The notes below the pieces were generated by a model. That model was not told the origin of the DNA, did not search any database, and saw only the letters and a program-made list of their open reading frames with translations. This document shows, one piece after another, positions 17,606-25,760 of a DNA stretch of 64,000 bases. Position numbers and translations under genes: made by a program. Location of the stretch: positions 434,001 to 498,000 of the forward strand of contig NZ_CCBB010000001.1 of NCBI RefSeq assembly GCF_000613185.1, read 5' to 3'. The first letter of the stretch is position 1. The number at the start of each line of letters is the position of its first letter. This stretch comes from Mycolicibacterium cosmeticum (GTDB taxonomy: Bacteria > Actinomycetota > Actinomycetes > Mycobacteriales > Mycobacteriaceae).

Positions 17606-19576
17606 ATGACCACCACCGCGGAACATCTGCGCAACACCCTCGACGGACGCTGGCGCGACGTGAAGAACACGGTGCGCACCGAACTGTCCAACGAGATCTT
17701 CCGGCCGCACTACACCCCGAACACCGTCATCGCCCGCACCAAGGTGGGCGAGCAGCTGAAGATCATGGCCGCCGCGGGCGCCGCCGAGGACGGCTTCCGC
17801 AAGGAGCATGGCGGCACCGGGGACGTCGGCGCGGCGGTCACCCGCATCGAGATGCTCGCCATGAGCGACCTGTCGCTGATGGTCAAGGCCGGTGTGCAGT
17901 GGGGCCTGTTCGGTGGGGCGATCGAGAACCTGGGCACCGAGCGGCATCACAAGGCCTACGTCCGCAAGATCATCGACCTGGACCTGCTCGGCTGTTTCGC
18001 GATGACCGAGACCGGCCACGGCAGCGATGTGCAGGCGTTGGAGACCACCGCCACCTACGATCCCGCCACCAAAGAGTTCGTCATCGACTCCCCCACCCCC
18101 ACCGCCCGCAAGGACTACATCGGTGGTGCGGCCGAAACGGCGCGGGTGGCAGCGGTTTTCGCGCAGCTGATCACCCAGGGTGAGGGCCACGGCGTGCACT
18201 GTTTCGTGGTGCCGATCCGCGACGAGCAGGGCAACGACCTGCCCGGTGTCACCACCTCGGACTGCCACTACAAGGGTGGCCTGCCCGGCGTGGACAACGG
18301 CCGTATCCAGTTCGACCAGGTCCGCATCCCGCGGGAGAACCTGCTCAACAAATACGCCGACGTCGCCGAGGACGGCACCTACTCCTCGCCCATCGAGAAC
18401 GCCGGCCGGCGGTTCTTCACCATGCTGGGCACCCTGATCCGCGGCCGGGTCACCGTGGGCGGCAGCGCGGCCGCCGCGGCGCGGGTGGCGCTGGACATCG
18501 CGACGCGGTATGCGTTGCAGCGCAAGCAGTTCAGCGCCCCCGGTGACGAGGGTGAGGTGCTCATCATGGATTACCTGGTGCACCAGCGCCGGCTGTTCCC
18601 GCTGATCGCCAAGTCCTACGCACTGCAGTTCGCGCAGAACGAACTGGTGGCCAAGCTGCACGAGCTGCAGTCCTCCGATTTCCCCGACGCCGAGGAGCAG
18701 CGCGAGCTGGAGGCGCGGGCGGCCGGGCTCAAGGCCGCCAACACCTGGCATGCCAGCCGGGCCATCTCCGAGGCCCGCGAGGCCTGCGGCGGCGCCGGCT
18801 ATCTGGCCGAAAACCGGCTGATCGCACTGCGCGGGGACATCGACGTGTTCACCACCTTCGAAGGTGACAACCATGTGCTGACCCAGCTGGTGGCCAAGGA
18901 ACTGCTGACCGCGTACGCCGACGACATCAAGGGCATGAGCCCGGTGGAGTGGGTGCGGTTCGCGGCGAACTTCGCCGGCGAGCGGGTGATGAAGCGCACC
19001 GCCGCCGAGACGATCATGCAGACCATCCTCGACACCCGCCAGGACAACGAGGAGGAAGGCAGCCTGTTCAACCGCGGCACCCAGGTCCAGATGTTCGAGG
19101 ACCGCGAGCAGTACCTACTGTCCACGGTGGCGCGCCGGTTGCAGGGCAAGGCCAAGGAGGTGAGCGCCTTCGACGCGTTCAACGCCGTGCAGGATCACGT
19201 GCTACACGCCGCCACCGCGCACATCGACCGGATCGTGTTGGAGGCGTTCGTGGCCGGCATAGACACCTGCGAGGACCCGACCGCCCGCGAGATCCTCGAT
19301 CTGGTCTGTGACCTGTACGCGCTGAGCATCATCGAGGAGGACAAGGCGTGGTTCGTGGAGCACCGCTTCCTGTCCACCGAACGCGCCAAGGCCGTCACCC
19401 GCGCCATCAACGACCGCTGCCGCAAGCTGCGCCCGCACGCCGAGCTGCTGGTGGACGGGTTCGGGATCCCCGAGAAGTTGCGCTACGCCGAGATGCTGCA
19501 CCCCGAGCACATCCCCGACGCCGACGAGCATCAGGAGAAGGACGCCATCAGCTCCGGCACCGTCGAGCCGACGTAG
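17606..19576 (+). CDS. Long acyl-CoA dehydrogenase/oxidase-type FadE
   Basis: A 656-residue flavoenzyme, longer than the usual ~380-400 of acyl-CoA dehydrogenases. The FAD-contacting block CFAMTETGHGSDVQALETTA (about residues 130-150) and the substrate-binding RKQF segment near residue 310 are characteristic, followed by an acyl-CoA oxidase-like C-terminal extension of about 200 residues with EACGGAGYLAENR. It would introduce the first double bond in fatty acyl-CoA beta-oxidation. Length recalls FadE10 of M. tuberculosis, but assignment to a particular FadE is not possible by eye. ATG 17606 is chosen at the family N terminus; an upstream extension overlaps the divergent gene. Confidence 0.85.
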   Translation: MTTTAEHLRNTLDGRWRDVKNTVRTELSNEIFRPHYTPNTVIARTKVGEQLKIMAAAGAAEDGFRKEHGGTGDVGAAVTRIEMLAMSDLSLMVKAGVQWGLFGGAIENLGTERHHKAYVRKIIDLDLLGCFAMTETGHGSDVQALETTATYDPATKEFVIDSPTPTARKDYIGGAAETARVAAVFAQLITQGEGHGVHCFVVPIRDEQGNDLPGVTTSDCHYKGGLPGVDNGRIQFDQVRIPRENLLNKYADVAEDGTYSSPIENAGRRFFTMLGTLIRGRVTVGGSAAAAARVALDIATRYALQRKQFSAPGDEGEVLIMDYLVHQRRLFPLIAKSYALQFAQNELVAKLHELQSSDFPDAEEQRELEARAAGLKAANTWHASRAISEAREACGGAGYLAENRLIALRGDIDVFTTFEGDNHVLTQLVAKELLTAYADDIKGMSPVEWVRFAANFAGERVMKRTAAETIMQTILDTRQDNEEEGSLFNRGTQVQMFEDREQYLLSTVARRLQGKAKEVSAFDAFNAVQDHVLHAATAHIDRIVLEAFVAGIDTCEDPTAREILDLVCDLYALSIIEEDKAWFVEHRFLSTERAKAVTRAINDRCRKLRPHAELLVDGFGIPEKLRYAEMLHPEHIPDADEHQEKDAISSGTVEPT

Positions 19577-22500
19577 CTATCCCCGCCCGCGCCGACTGGG
19601 CCACCAGATCCGGTCGCCGATCAGTGCCATGGCGGCCGGCACCAGGATGGTGCGCACCAGGGTGATGTCGATGAGCAACCCGACGCCGACGGTGAACCCG
19701 ATCTGCAGCAGGTTGATCACCCGGCCGCTCATCAACGCGAACATGGTGAGCGCGAAGACGACTCCGGCCGTGGTGATGACGCTGCCGGTGCTGCCGAAGC
19801 TGCGGATGATGCCCCGCACCATGCCGTCGGCCGACTCCTCCCGGATCCGGGCGGCGAACAGCATGCTGTAGTCGGCGCCGACCGCGATCAGTGCCATGAA
19901 CGACACCGGGAACACCGACCAGTCGACGTCCACGCCGATCAGGTGCTGCCACACCAGCACGCTGATGCCCGAAGCGGCGCCGAAGGACAGCACGACGACG
20001 GCCACCATGAAGGCCGGTGCGGCGATGCTGCGCAGCAGCACCATGAGCACCAGCAGCACGCCCAGGATGGCGACGACGCCGTAGACGGCGAAGTCCCGCC
20101 ACACCTGGTCGCGCATGTCCGCCGACAGCGAGGCCAGGCCGGTGGTGCCGAAATGCGCCCCCTGCAGCGACGTTCCGTGGGCGGCCTCGGCCGCGGCCGG
20201 ACCCAGCTCGCGGGTGGCGCTCAGCGCCGCGTCGCTGTACGGGTTGATGCGCCACACCACCAGCATCCGAGCGGTCTTGCCGTCCGGTGCGAACAGCAGC
20301 TTCTGCCCTTCCTGGAACGTCTTGTCGGAGAAGCCTTGGGCGGGCAGGTAGAAGCCGGCGCCGGCACCCGCCGAGGTGTGGGCGCTCAAGGTGGCCAGGT
20401 AGTCCGAGGCCTGGGTGAGCCCGTCGGTGAGCTGGCCGGTGAGCCCGACCACCTGATCGACCCCGCCCTTGACCTGGGCCAGGCCGGCGGCCAGCCGACT
20501 CATGCCCTCGTCGAGGCGATCCGCGCCGCGGACCAGTTCGGCGAGCTGGGTGTCGGCCTGCGCCGGCGACCCGCCGGGCACCATGGCGGCCAGCGTCTGC
20601 AACCGGGCGACGGCATTGCGGACGGCGGGCTGGGCGGCCCGCACCTTGTCGATGGTCACCTGCGGCAGCGCCGTCAGCCCCTGCACCTGGCGCAGGGTGC
20701 GGGTCACCGCACCGTCGGACAGCGCGTCCAGATCGGCGAGCTCGGAGCGGGCCTTCATGCACACCGGGTTGAGGACGCAGTCCGGCCCGGGCGCCGCGGT
20801 GAGCGCGGAACCGAGCGCCGAGCTGACCAGTCGGCCACCGTCGGCAATCTGGGCGTTGTCCGACATGGCCTGCAGGGCCACGTCGAGCAGGCCGACCGAG
20901 GCGTCGAGATCGGCCAGGACGGCGGGTACGTCGAGCTCGCCGTCGGTGACCGTGCGCAGCGCGCTGCTGGCCTCCCGGTAACCGCCGAGCACCTGGTGGG
21001 CCAGCGCCGTCACCGTCTTGATACCCGAGACCAGTTGCGGCAGTTGGGCATCGGCGGTGGCGGCACCGTCACGCAGGGTGGCGGTGCCCGACGCCAGCCG
21101 CTGCAGGTCCGGTGTCGCGGTGCCGATCCGGTCCCTGGCCTCGCCGAGCCGGCCGGCGACGATGCCGGCCTGGTAGCCGACGGTGGTCTGCTCCAGTTGG
21201 CTGCCCGTCGGCCGCGTCAGCGCGCGCACGTACGCGACGTCCGGCCGCCCGGCGATGCGGGCCGCGATCCGGTCCAAGGCGGCCAGGTCATTGGTGTTGC
21301 GCATGTCGTGGTCGGCCGAGACGATCAGGTATTCCGGCGCGACCTCGTTGAATCCCCAATGCGCATAGGCTTTCTCGTAACCGGCCGCGCTCTCGGTACG
21401 GTCCAGTTGCATGGCGTTCTCGTCGAAGTTGACCCGGAACGTCAGCAGCACCGAGGCCGCGGCCAGCAGCACCACCAGCGAGGCGGTCGCCAGGGCGCCC
21501 GATCGCCGGATCATCGTGGTACCGATGCGGCGCCAGCGTCGTTCGTTCAGCGGGCGCGGCTCGGCATATCCGCGAGCGCCCAGGATCGCCAGCAGTGCGT
21601 AGGGCAGCGTCATCGAGACGGCCAGGGCGAGCACGATCGCGACGGCGATCGGCGGGCCGGCGGCCCGGAACATGCCGAGCTGGGTGAAGCCCATCGCGGT
21701 GGCGGCCGCGGCGATGGTGAGCATGGAGGCGATCAGGATGCCGGACACCTTCTGCCCGGCCCGGGCCAGCGCGTCGGGCACCGGTAGGCCGCTGCGCCGG
21801 CCCTCGTGGTAGCCGGCCAGGATGAAGATCGCGTAATCGGTTGCCGCGCCGAGCAACATCGCGGTCATCAACGCGATGGTCATGTTGGAAACGGTCATCA
21901 CACCGTGCTCGCCCAGCAGCGACACCAGCGGCCGGGCCACCCCGAGCCCGACACCGATGGTGAGCAGCGGGATGAGCGCGGTGACCACCGACCGGTACAC
22001 CACCAGCAGCACGGCGGTGATCAGCAGCACCGAGACACCGGTGATGATCAGCAGCGAGAAGTCCATGGCGCTGAACAGATCGGCCAGGGTGGGTGACGGG
22101 CCGGTGTAATACATCTGCAGGCCGTCGGGTCTGGCCAGGGTGTCGATGACCTGGCGGATGTTGACGGTGTTCTGGTGCGCCTTGGTGGAGCCGACGTCGC
22201 CGGTGGCCGCGACCACGAGGTTGATCGCCTTGCCGTCGGGGCTGAGCGCGATGCTGCGCAGCGTCTCGTTGCTGTAGGTGTCCAGGACGTACGCGACGTC
22301 GTCGGTGTCGGCCCGCAACTGGGCGACCAGTTGGTGGTAGGTCTGTACGTCGGCGGCGCCGATCCCGTTCTCGTTCACCAGCAGCACGCTGCCGATGGCC
22401 GACGACGACGGCACCCCGAACTGCTGCGACATGTGCCGAAGTGTTTGCGCGGCTTCGATATTGCCCGGGATGAACGGGGCCGAATGCTCGGCGACGGTGC

Positions 22501-22627
22501 GCTCCAGCTGCGGGATGGCCAGGTTGAGCGCGCCGACGAGCACCACCCAGAACCCGATGACCCACCATGCGTGCCGGGCACACCATCGGCTGAACCGGCC
22601 GAACGCCCTGCTTTCCCCGTGCGCCAT
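19577..22627 (-). CDS. MmpL family RND transporter
   Basis: A 1016-residue membrane protein with the MMPL plan: one N-terminal helix (WWVIGFWVVLVGALNLAI), a ~150-residue periplasmic domain, five helices, a large second periplasmic domain (residues ~400-750) and six final helices. The proton-relay region with paired Asp-Tyr is present in both halves: LLGAATDYAIFIL and AVGADYSMLFAAR. MmpL proteins export lipids, siderophores or drugs using the proton gradient. No MmpS partner is linked. It is divergent from a TetR gene with an operator between them, so it is probably ligand-inducible. The cargo is unknown. Confidence 0.9.
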   Translation of the reverse strand: MAHGESRAFGRFSRWCARHAWWVIGFWVVLVGALNLAIPQLERTVAEHSAPFIPGNIEAAQTLRHMSQQFGVPSSSAIGSVLLVNENGIGAADVQTYHQLVAQLRADTDDVAYVLDTYSNETLRSIALSPDGKAINLVVAATGDVGSTKAHQNTVNIRQVIDTLARPDGLQMYYTGPSPTLADLFSAMDFSLLIITGVSVLLITAVLLVVYRSVVTALIPLLTIGVGLGVARPLVSLLGEHGVMTVSNMTIALMTAMLLGAATDYAIFILAGYHEGRRSGLPVPDALARAGQKVSGILIASMLTIAAAATAMGFTQLGMFRAAGPPIAVAIVLALAVSMTLPYALLAILGARGYAEPRPLNERRWRRIGTTMIRRSGALATASLVVLLAAASVLLTFRVNFDENAMQLDRTESAAGYEKAYAHWGFNEVAPEYLIVSADHDMRNTNDLAALDRIAARIAGRPDVAYVRALTRPTGSQLEQTTVGYQAGIVAGRLGEARDRIGTATPDLQRLASGTATLRDGAATADAQLPQLVSGIKTVTALAHQVLGGYREASSALRTVTDGELDVPAVLADLDASVGLLDVALQAMSDNAQIADGGRLVSSALGSALTAAPGPDCVLNPVCMKARSELADLDALSDGAVTRTLRQVQGLTALPQVTIDKVRAAQPAVRNAVARLQTLAAMVPGGSPAQADTQLAELVRGADRLDEGMSRLAAGLAQVKGGVDQVVGLTGQLTDGLTQASDYLATLSAHTSAGAGAGFYLPAQGFSDKTFQEGQKLLFAPDGKTARMLVVWRINPYSDAALSATRELGPAAAEAAHGTSLQGAHFGTTGLASLSADMRDQVWRDFAVYGVVAILGVLLVLMVLLRSIAAPAFMVAVVVLSFGAASGISVLVWQHLIGVDVDWSVFPVSFMALIAVGADYSMLFAARIREESADGMVRGIIRSFGSTGSVITTAGVVFALTMFALMSGRVINLLQIGFTVGVGLLIDITLVRTILVPAAMALIGDRIWWPSRRGRG

Positions 22628-22648
22628 ACGTCCCCCTCACGCCCCCTT

Positions 22649-22666
22649 GTAGACCAAATGGTCTAC
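22649..22666. promoter_or_regulatory. TetR-type operator between mmpL and tetR
   Basis: GTAGACCAAATGGTCTAC is a perfect dyad with 8-bp arms around two central bases. It lies 22 bases upstream of the mmpL start codon. The size fits a TetR dimer site. Confidence 0.72.
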
Positions 22667-22684
22667 GCGTGGCGTGAGACGTTA

Positions 22685-22700
22685 GTAGACTGATCGGTAC
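22685..22700. promoter_or_regulatory. Second, imperfect operator-like site in the tetR promoter
   Basis: GTAGACTGATCGGTAC shares the GTAGAC half with the perfect dyad 36 bases away and keeps partial symmetry. It contains TAGACT, a possible -10 for tetR, 31 bases upstream of the ATG, so it would suit autoregulation. Confidence 0.4.
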
Positions 22701-22731
22701 ACCGCAATCATCCCCAGGTAGGAAATCTCGC

Positions 22732-23322
22732 ATGCAGGCCCGTGACCGGCTGATCGCCAGCGCCGTCGACCTGATCCGGCGCAACGGCGTCGCTGGTACC
22801 GGGCTCGCGTTGCTGCTGGAGGTGAGCGGCACCGCACGGCGGTCGCTCTACCTGAATTTCCCCGGCGGCAAGGCCGAACTGATCGCCGATGCCACCGCCA
22901 CGGCCGGCAAGGTCACCGCCGCGGCGATCGACCGGCTGGCCGGCGAAGGCGACCCGGCGACCGTGATCCGCCGCTTCGTCGCCGGCTGGGCGGAGGCGCT
23001 GCGGGCGTCCGATTTCACCGCCGGCTGTCCCATCGTGGCCGCGGCGCTCGGACGCTCCGAGGCCGCCGCGGCTGCTGACACCGCCGGCGCGGTCTTCAGC
23101 GACTGGGAGCGCCGCCTCACCGGTCACCTGGAAGCCGCACGGCTGTCGCCGGCCGACGCCGCGGAACTGGCCACCATGACAGTCGCCGCCGTCGAGGGCG
23201 CCATCGTGATGTGCCAGGCCACCAAATCCGACGAACCGCTGCGCCGGGTCGAGGCCGGGCTGGTGGAACTGTTCCGGCTGAAGGCTCCCGCTACGGGTTC
23301 GGGATCGGATCCAGCGCCTTGA
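22732..23322 (+). CDS. TetR family transcriptional regulator
   Basis: A 196-residue protein. The N-terminal helix-turn-helix runs over residues ~8-50 (ASAVDLIRRNGVAGTGLALL and RRSLYLNFPGGKAELI). The C-terminal domain resembles the LmrA/YxaF-like TetR subgroup (FTAGCPIVAAALG). It is expected to repress the divergent mmpL gene and itself. The RBS AGGTAGGA stands before the ATG. Its last 32 bases overlap the 3' end of the convergent lppP gene. Confidence 0.88.
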   Translation: MQARDRLIASAVDLIRRNGVAGTGLALLLEVSGTARRSLYLNFPGGKAELIADATATAGKVTAAAIDRLAGEGDPATVIRRFVAGWAEALRASDFTAGCPIVAAALGRSEAAAAADTAGAVFSDWERRLTGHLEAARLSPADAAELATMTVAAVEGAIVMCQATKSDEPLRRVEAGLVELFRLKAPATGSGSDPAP

Positions 23323-23770
23323 GCTTGCCGTCGTCACCGATCTGGAAGCGCACCTGGGCGATTCCGGTTGGGCAGCACGGCTTGTCGGCGCCCTGGCGCC
23401 ACTGGTACTGCACCGTCGCGATCTTGTCGCCCAGCGGCACGACGGTGGTGTAGGGCCGCGGCCTCGGGGTCGGCGGACCCAGCGGCGAGTTGCGGTCGAA
23501 GAACAACACCTGCACCGGGGCGTCCAGCGCGGTGTCGCCGGTGCCCACCACCACCCAGTGCAGCCGGCAGTCGCCGGTATGCCCGCTGGCGGTCTGACGC
23601 CAGCCGCTGCCCAGTCCCTGGACCGCCGTGGCGACCGTGTCGGCGCTCGGGGTGTCCTCGGTCTTACACCCGGTTGACGTGGACGGTCCCGCATTGGGCG
23701 GGCTCCAGCCGCAGGACGCGGCGACGAGGGTGACCGACGCGAGAAGCGGAAGGGTCCGCGAGAGCCGCAT
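23291..23770 (-). CDS. lppP: LppP/LprE family lipoprotein
   Basis: A 159-residue lipoprotein: signal peptide LPLLASVTLVAAS followed by the lipobox Cys at residue 20. The mature domain carries the family pattern RLHWVVVGTG, PVQVLFFDR and KATVQYQWR-like strands with a CC pair (DKPCCPTG). M. tuberculosis LppP (Rv2330c) lies in the same relative position after the marR block. Family function is not established beyond cell-envelope location. ATG 23770 is at the signal peptide; longer frames lack a signal. The gene overlaps tetR tail to tail by 32 bases. Confidence 0.78.
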   Translation of the reverse strand: MRLSRTLPLLASVTLVAASCGWSPPNAGPSTSTGCKTEDTPSADTVATAVQGLGSGWRQTASGHTGDCRLHWVVVGTGDTALDAPVQVLFFDRNSPLGPPTPRPRPYTTVVPLGDKIATVQYQWRQGADKPCCPTGIAQVRFQIGDDGKLKALDPIPNP

Positions 23771-23836
23771 GGGTGCGAGCTTACGGACGGTGCCCGGCGA
23801 AAACTGCGGAGCGGTACACACAGCGAACCCTGCCGG

Positions 23837-23842
23837 TAGCAT
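23837..23842 (+). promoter_or_regulatory. -10 box for leaderless cutinase transcript
   Basis: TAGCAT is followed by seven bases and the ATG at 23850, with no ribosome site, fitting leaderless initiation. Confidence 0.5.
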
Positions 23843-23849
23843 CGCGCCC

Positions 23850-24521
23850 ATGGGTTCTCGCCGTCTGCGCCGGTTGACTGGTCGATTCATGGTTGCCGGC
23901 GCGCTGGCCGCGTCCACACTGGCAACCGTCGCCACGCCGGCCGCCGCCGCGCAACCGTGCCCCGACGCCGAGGTCGTGTTCGCCCGCGGCAGCGACGAGC
24001 CGCCCGGCGTCGGTGTGACCGGCCAGGCGTTCATCGACGCCCTGCGCACGCAGGCCGCGGGCAAGTCCATCGGCGTGTACGCCGTGAACTATCCGGCCAC
24101 CGGCGATTTCGACAACAAGGCCGTGTTCCCGGGCACCATGTTCGACGGTGTCCACGATGCCAGCGCTCACATCCAGGCGACGGCAACCAACTGCCCGAAC
24201 ACCAAGATGATCGTCGGCGGCTTCTCCCAGGGCGCCGCGGTGGCCGCCTACGCCACCGGCGACCTGCCGGCCGGGGTGTCCGACCACATCGCCGGGCTGG
24301 TGCTGTTCGGTAAACCGAGCGCGCCGCTGCTGGACCACTACGGCGCGCCGGCGGCGAATATCGGCTCGCAGTACGCGGGCAAGTCGCTGGATCTCTGCGC
24401 GCCCGGCGACGCCATCTGCGACGGTTCGCAAGCCTCGGCGCTCTCGCCGCTGGCCCACGTGCTCTACCCCTTCAACGGACTCGCCGCCGCGGCCGCATCG
24501 GCGGCGGCGGGCCGGCTGTAG
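23850..24521 (+). CDS. Secreted cutinase family esterase
   Basis: A 223-residue secreted serine esterase. A signal peptide of about 34 residues ends at TPAAAA. The cutinase fold is marked by PDAEVVFARGSDEPPG, the nucleophile elbow VGGFSQGAAV (catalytic Ser), the aspartate in CAPGDAICD and the histidine in PLAHVLYP. Mycobacterial cutinase-like proteins hydrolyse lipid esters, some with phospholipase activity, at the cell surface or outside. Four cysteines would form the two conserved disulfides. The Ala-rich C terminus is a short tail. Confidence 0.92.
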   Translation: MGSRRLRRLTGRFMVAGALAASTLATVATPAAAAQPCPDAEVVFARGSDEPPGVGVTGQAFIDALRTQAAGKSIGVYAVNYPATGDFDNKAVFPGTMFDGVHDASAHIQATATNCPNTKMIVGGFSQGAAVAAYATGDLPAGVSDHIAGLVLFGKPSAPLLDHYGAPAANIGSQYAGKSLDLCAPGDAICDGSQASALSPLAHVLYPFNGLAAAAASAAAGRL

Positions 24522-24592
24522 CGACGGCACGGATTGTCCGCCGTACGGCTGACGTCCCTGTGAACCACCTGCGCCCAACCTGACGAGGCCGC

Positions 24593-24598
24593 TACATT
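24593..24598 (+). promoter_or_regulatory. -10 box for leaderless PASTA-lipoprotein transcript
   Basis: TACATT is followed by six bases and the ATG at 24605; there is no ribosome site. This fits a transcript beginning at the start codon. Confidence 0.5.
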
Positions 24599-24604
24599 GC
24601 GCTG

Positions 24605-25018
24605 ATGAAGGTGTCGATCGCTTTGCTAGGCGCGGCTTTGTCGATTGGACTGGTCGGTTGTGCTGGAGAGTCGCCGTCGCCCACACCGTTGACCGTCACC
24701 AAGTCGAACACGGTGACGGTGGCTGCGCCGCCGCAAGCCCAAGCTCCGTCCATCGCGGCGCCAGTCGTGGCTACACCAGCGGAAGCTCCAGTGTCGGCGG
24801 GCATCACCATCCCAGATATCGCAGCCGGTACCAACGCTGCGATAGCGCAAAGCAAACTTGAAGCGCTTGGCTTGACCAACGTCGAGTTGGCTTCGGCAAA
24901 CCCCGACTACAGCAACGTGTTCGTGCCGAAGAACTGGACACTCGTGTCGATCGAGCCGGCACCGGGAAGTGTGGTTCAAGCGGGCGACGTGATCATTGTC
25001 AAGGTGACGAAACCATAA
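24605..25018 (+). CDS. Small PASTA-domain lipoprotein
   Basis: A 137-residue protein. The signal peptide ends in a lipobox (SIGLVGCAG, Cys at about residue 19). A Pro/Ala/Val linker (residues ~25-65) leads to one PASTA repeat (residues ~68-136): ITIPDIAAGTNAAIAQSKLE and APGSVVQAGDVIIVKVTK. PASTA domains bind peptidoglycan fragments in PknB and PBPs, so this is a surface protein that could sense or bind cell wall. Third codon positions are less GC-rich than in flanking genes, hinting at an accessory origin. It is followed by a small secreted protein gene, perhaps in one transcript. Confidence 0.82.
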   Translation: MKVSIALLGAALSIGLVGCAGESPSPTPLTVTKSNTVTVAAPPQAQAPSIAAPVVATPAEAPVSAGITIPDIAAGTNAAIAQSKLEALGLTNVELASANPDYSNVFVPKNWTLVSIEPAPGSVVQAGDVIIVKVTKP

Positions 25019-25020
25019 GG

Positions 25021-25335
25021 TATGCCGTTCTCGGCCTGTCGGCGGCGGGTTTCGCTTTGCTCTCGATCGGAGCCAGCGTTCCGCTTGCAGCCCCGGCGTC
25101 GGCCGGGTGCATGGTCAATATGCTCGGAGCCCAGTACTGTGATGCACCCCCGCGGCCAGACGGGACTTGGCAGCGATGTTGGGCCACCGGCCAGCAGTTC
25201 TATCCCACATTCGGGGCCGGCGGCTATCAGAACGGCTTCGGGACGGTTCCAGCGATGGGCAACTGCTATGACGTCAACCCTGCCGAGCCGTGGCCCGTTG
25301 TGCCGATCGGGCAACCGCAGTACTACATCCAGTAA
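25021..25335 (+). CDS. Small secreted protein with unresolved start
   Basis: The frame encodes a complete export signal (AVLGLSAAGFALLSIGA, then a cleavage site after PASA) and a mature part of about 75 residues rich in Cys, Trp, Tyr and Pro, containing QYCDAPPRPDGTWQRCW. That pattern recalls small CDGP-type mycobacterial secreted proteins. No ATG, GTG or TTG occurs in this frame between the stop at about 24862 and TTG 25057, which would remove half the signal. An ATG at 25022 is in another frame. Either a nonstandard start (such as ATA 25015) is used or a one-base change has broken the start. The coordinate given is a lower limit for the signal peptide. Confidence 0.5.
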   Translation, partial: YAVLGLSAAGFALLSIGASVPLAAPASAGCMVNMLGAQYCDAPPRPDGTWQRCWATGQQFYPTFGAGGYQNGFGTVPAMGNCYDVNPAEPWPVVPIGQPQYYIQ

Positions 25336-25452
25336 CACCGTTCGCCCCCGCCAGGGTGAACCCCTGCCCTCGTACTCAACCTGCCAACACTCGGCACCGA
25401 CCTCCATAGACACGTCGTCCAGCAGATGACCAGCTAAGACACGCAGTTGCAT

Positions 25453-25474
25453 GTGTATTACATTTGCAATACAC
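25453..25474. promoter_or_regulatory. Inverted repeat operator of the BrnT/BrnA-like module
   Basis: GTGTATT (25453-25459) pairs perfectly with AATACAC (25468-25474) around eight bases, six bases before the toxin ATG at 25481. Ribbon-helix-helix antitoxins bind such dyads, so autoregulation is likely. It also disfavours an alternative start at 25451 inside the repeat. Confidence 0.6.
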
Positions 25475-25480
25475 TTTTGC

Positions 25481-25759
25481 ATGGCGATGATCTGGGACAC
25501 CGACCGAGACGAACACCTCGCTCGCCACGGCGTCACCATCGCCCAGGCCGAGGAGGCACTGGCCGACCCCGACCGCGTCGTCTTCATCCCCGACTACAAG
25601 AGCAAGTCCGGCCGCAGCATCCGCACCATCGGGTTCTCCAGCAGCTTCGGCGACGTACTGGCCGTATTCACAGTCCAGTTCGAGGGCGACGTGTACGGCC
25701 TGACCGCCTTCCGTGCCGACAAGCGTGACCGGGGCCATTACATCGAAGGAGGCTACTGA
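25481..25759 (+). CDS. BrnT-like type II toxin
   Basis: A 92-residue protein with the BrnT/DUF497 pattern: IWDTDRDEHLARHGVTIAQA near the start (the W-D...N/H-x-x-x-H-G motif), DRVVFIPD, RSIRTIGFSS, and the terminal LTAFRADKRDR resembling the family R-A-S/D-K-R end. BrnT is a RelE-fold ribonuclease that stops growth when free. The next gene, one base after its stop, encodes a ribbon-helix-helix protein that is probably its antitoxin. In this order the toxin comes first, as is usual for brnTA. An ATG at 25451 is in frame but lies in the operator; ATG 25487 is also possible. Confidence 0.77.
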   Translation: MAMIWDTDRDEHLARHGVTIAQAEEALADPDRVVFIPDYKSKSGRSIRTIGFSSSFGDVLAVFTVQFEGDVYGLTAFRADKRDRGHYIEGGY

Positions 25760-25760
25760 C

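Noticed and set aside
25022..25429. 135-codon open frame starting at ATG 25022
   Set aside because: Its translation is Arg/Ser/Cys-rich without domain or signal, whereas the overlapping frame holds a proper signal peptide and conserved-looking mature part.
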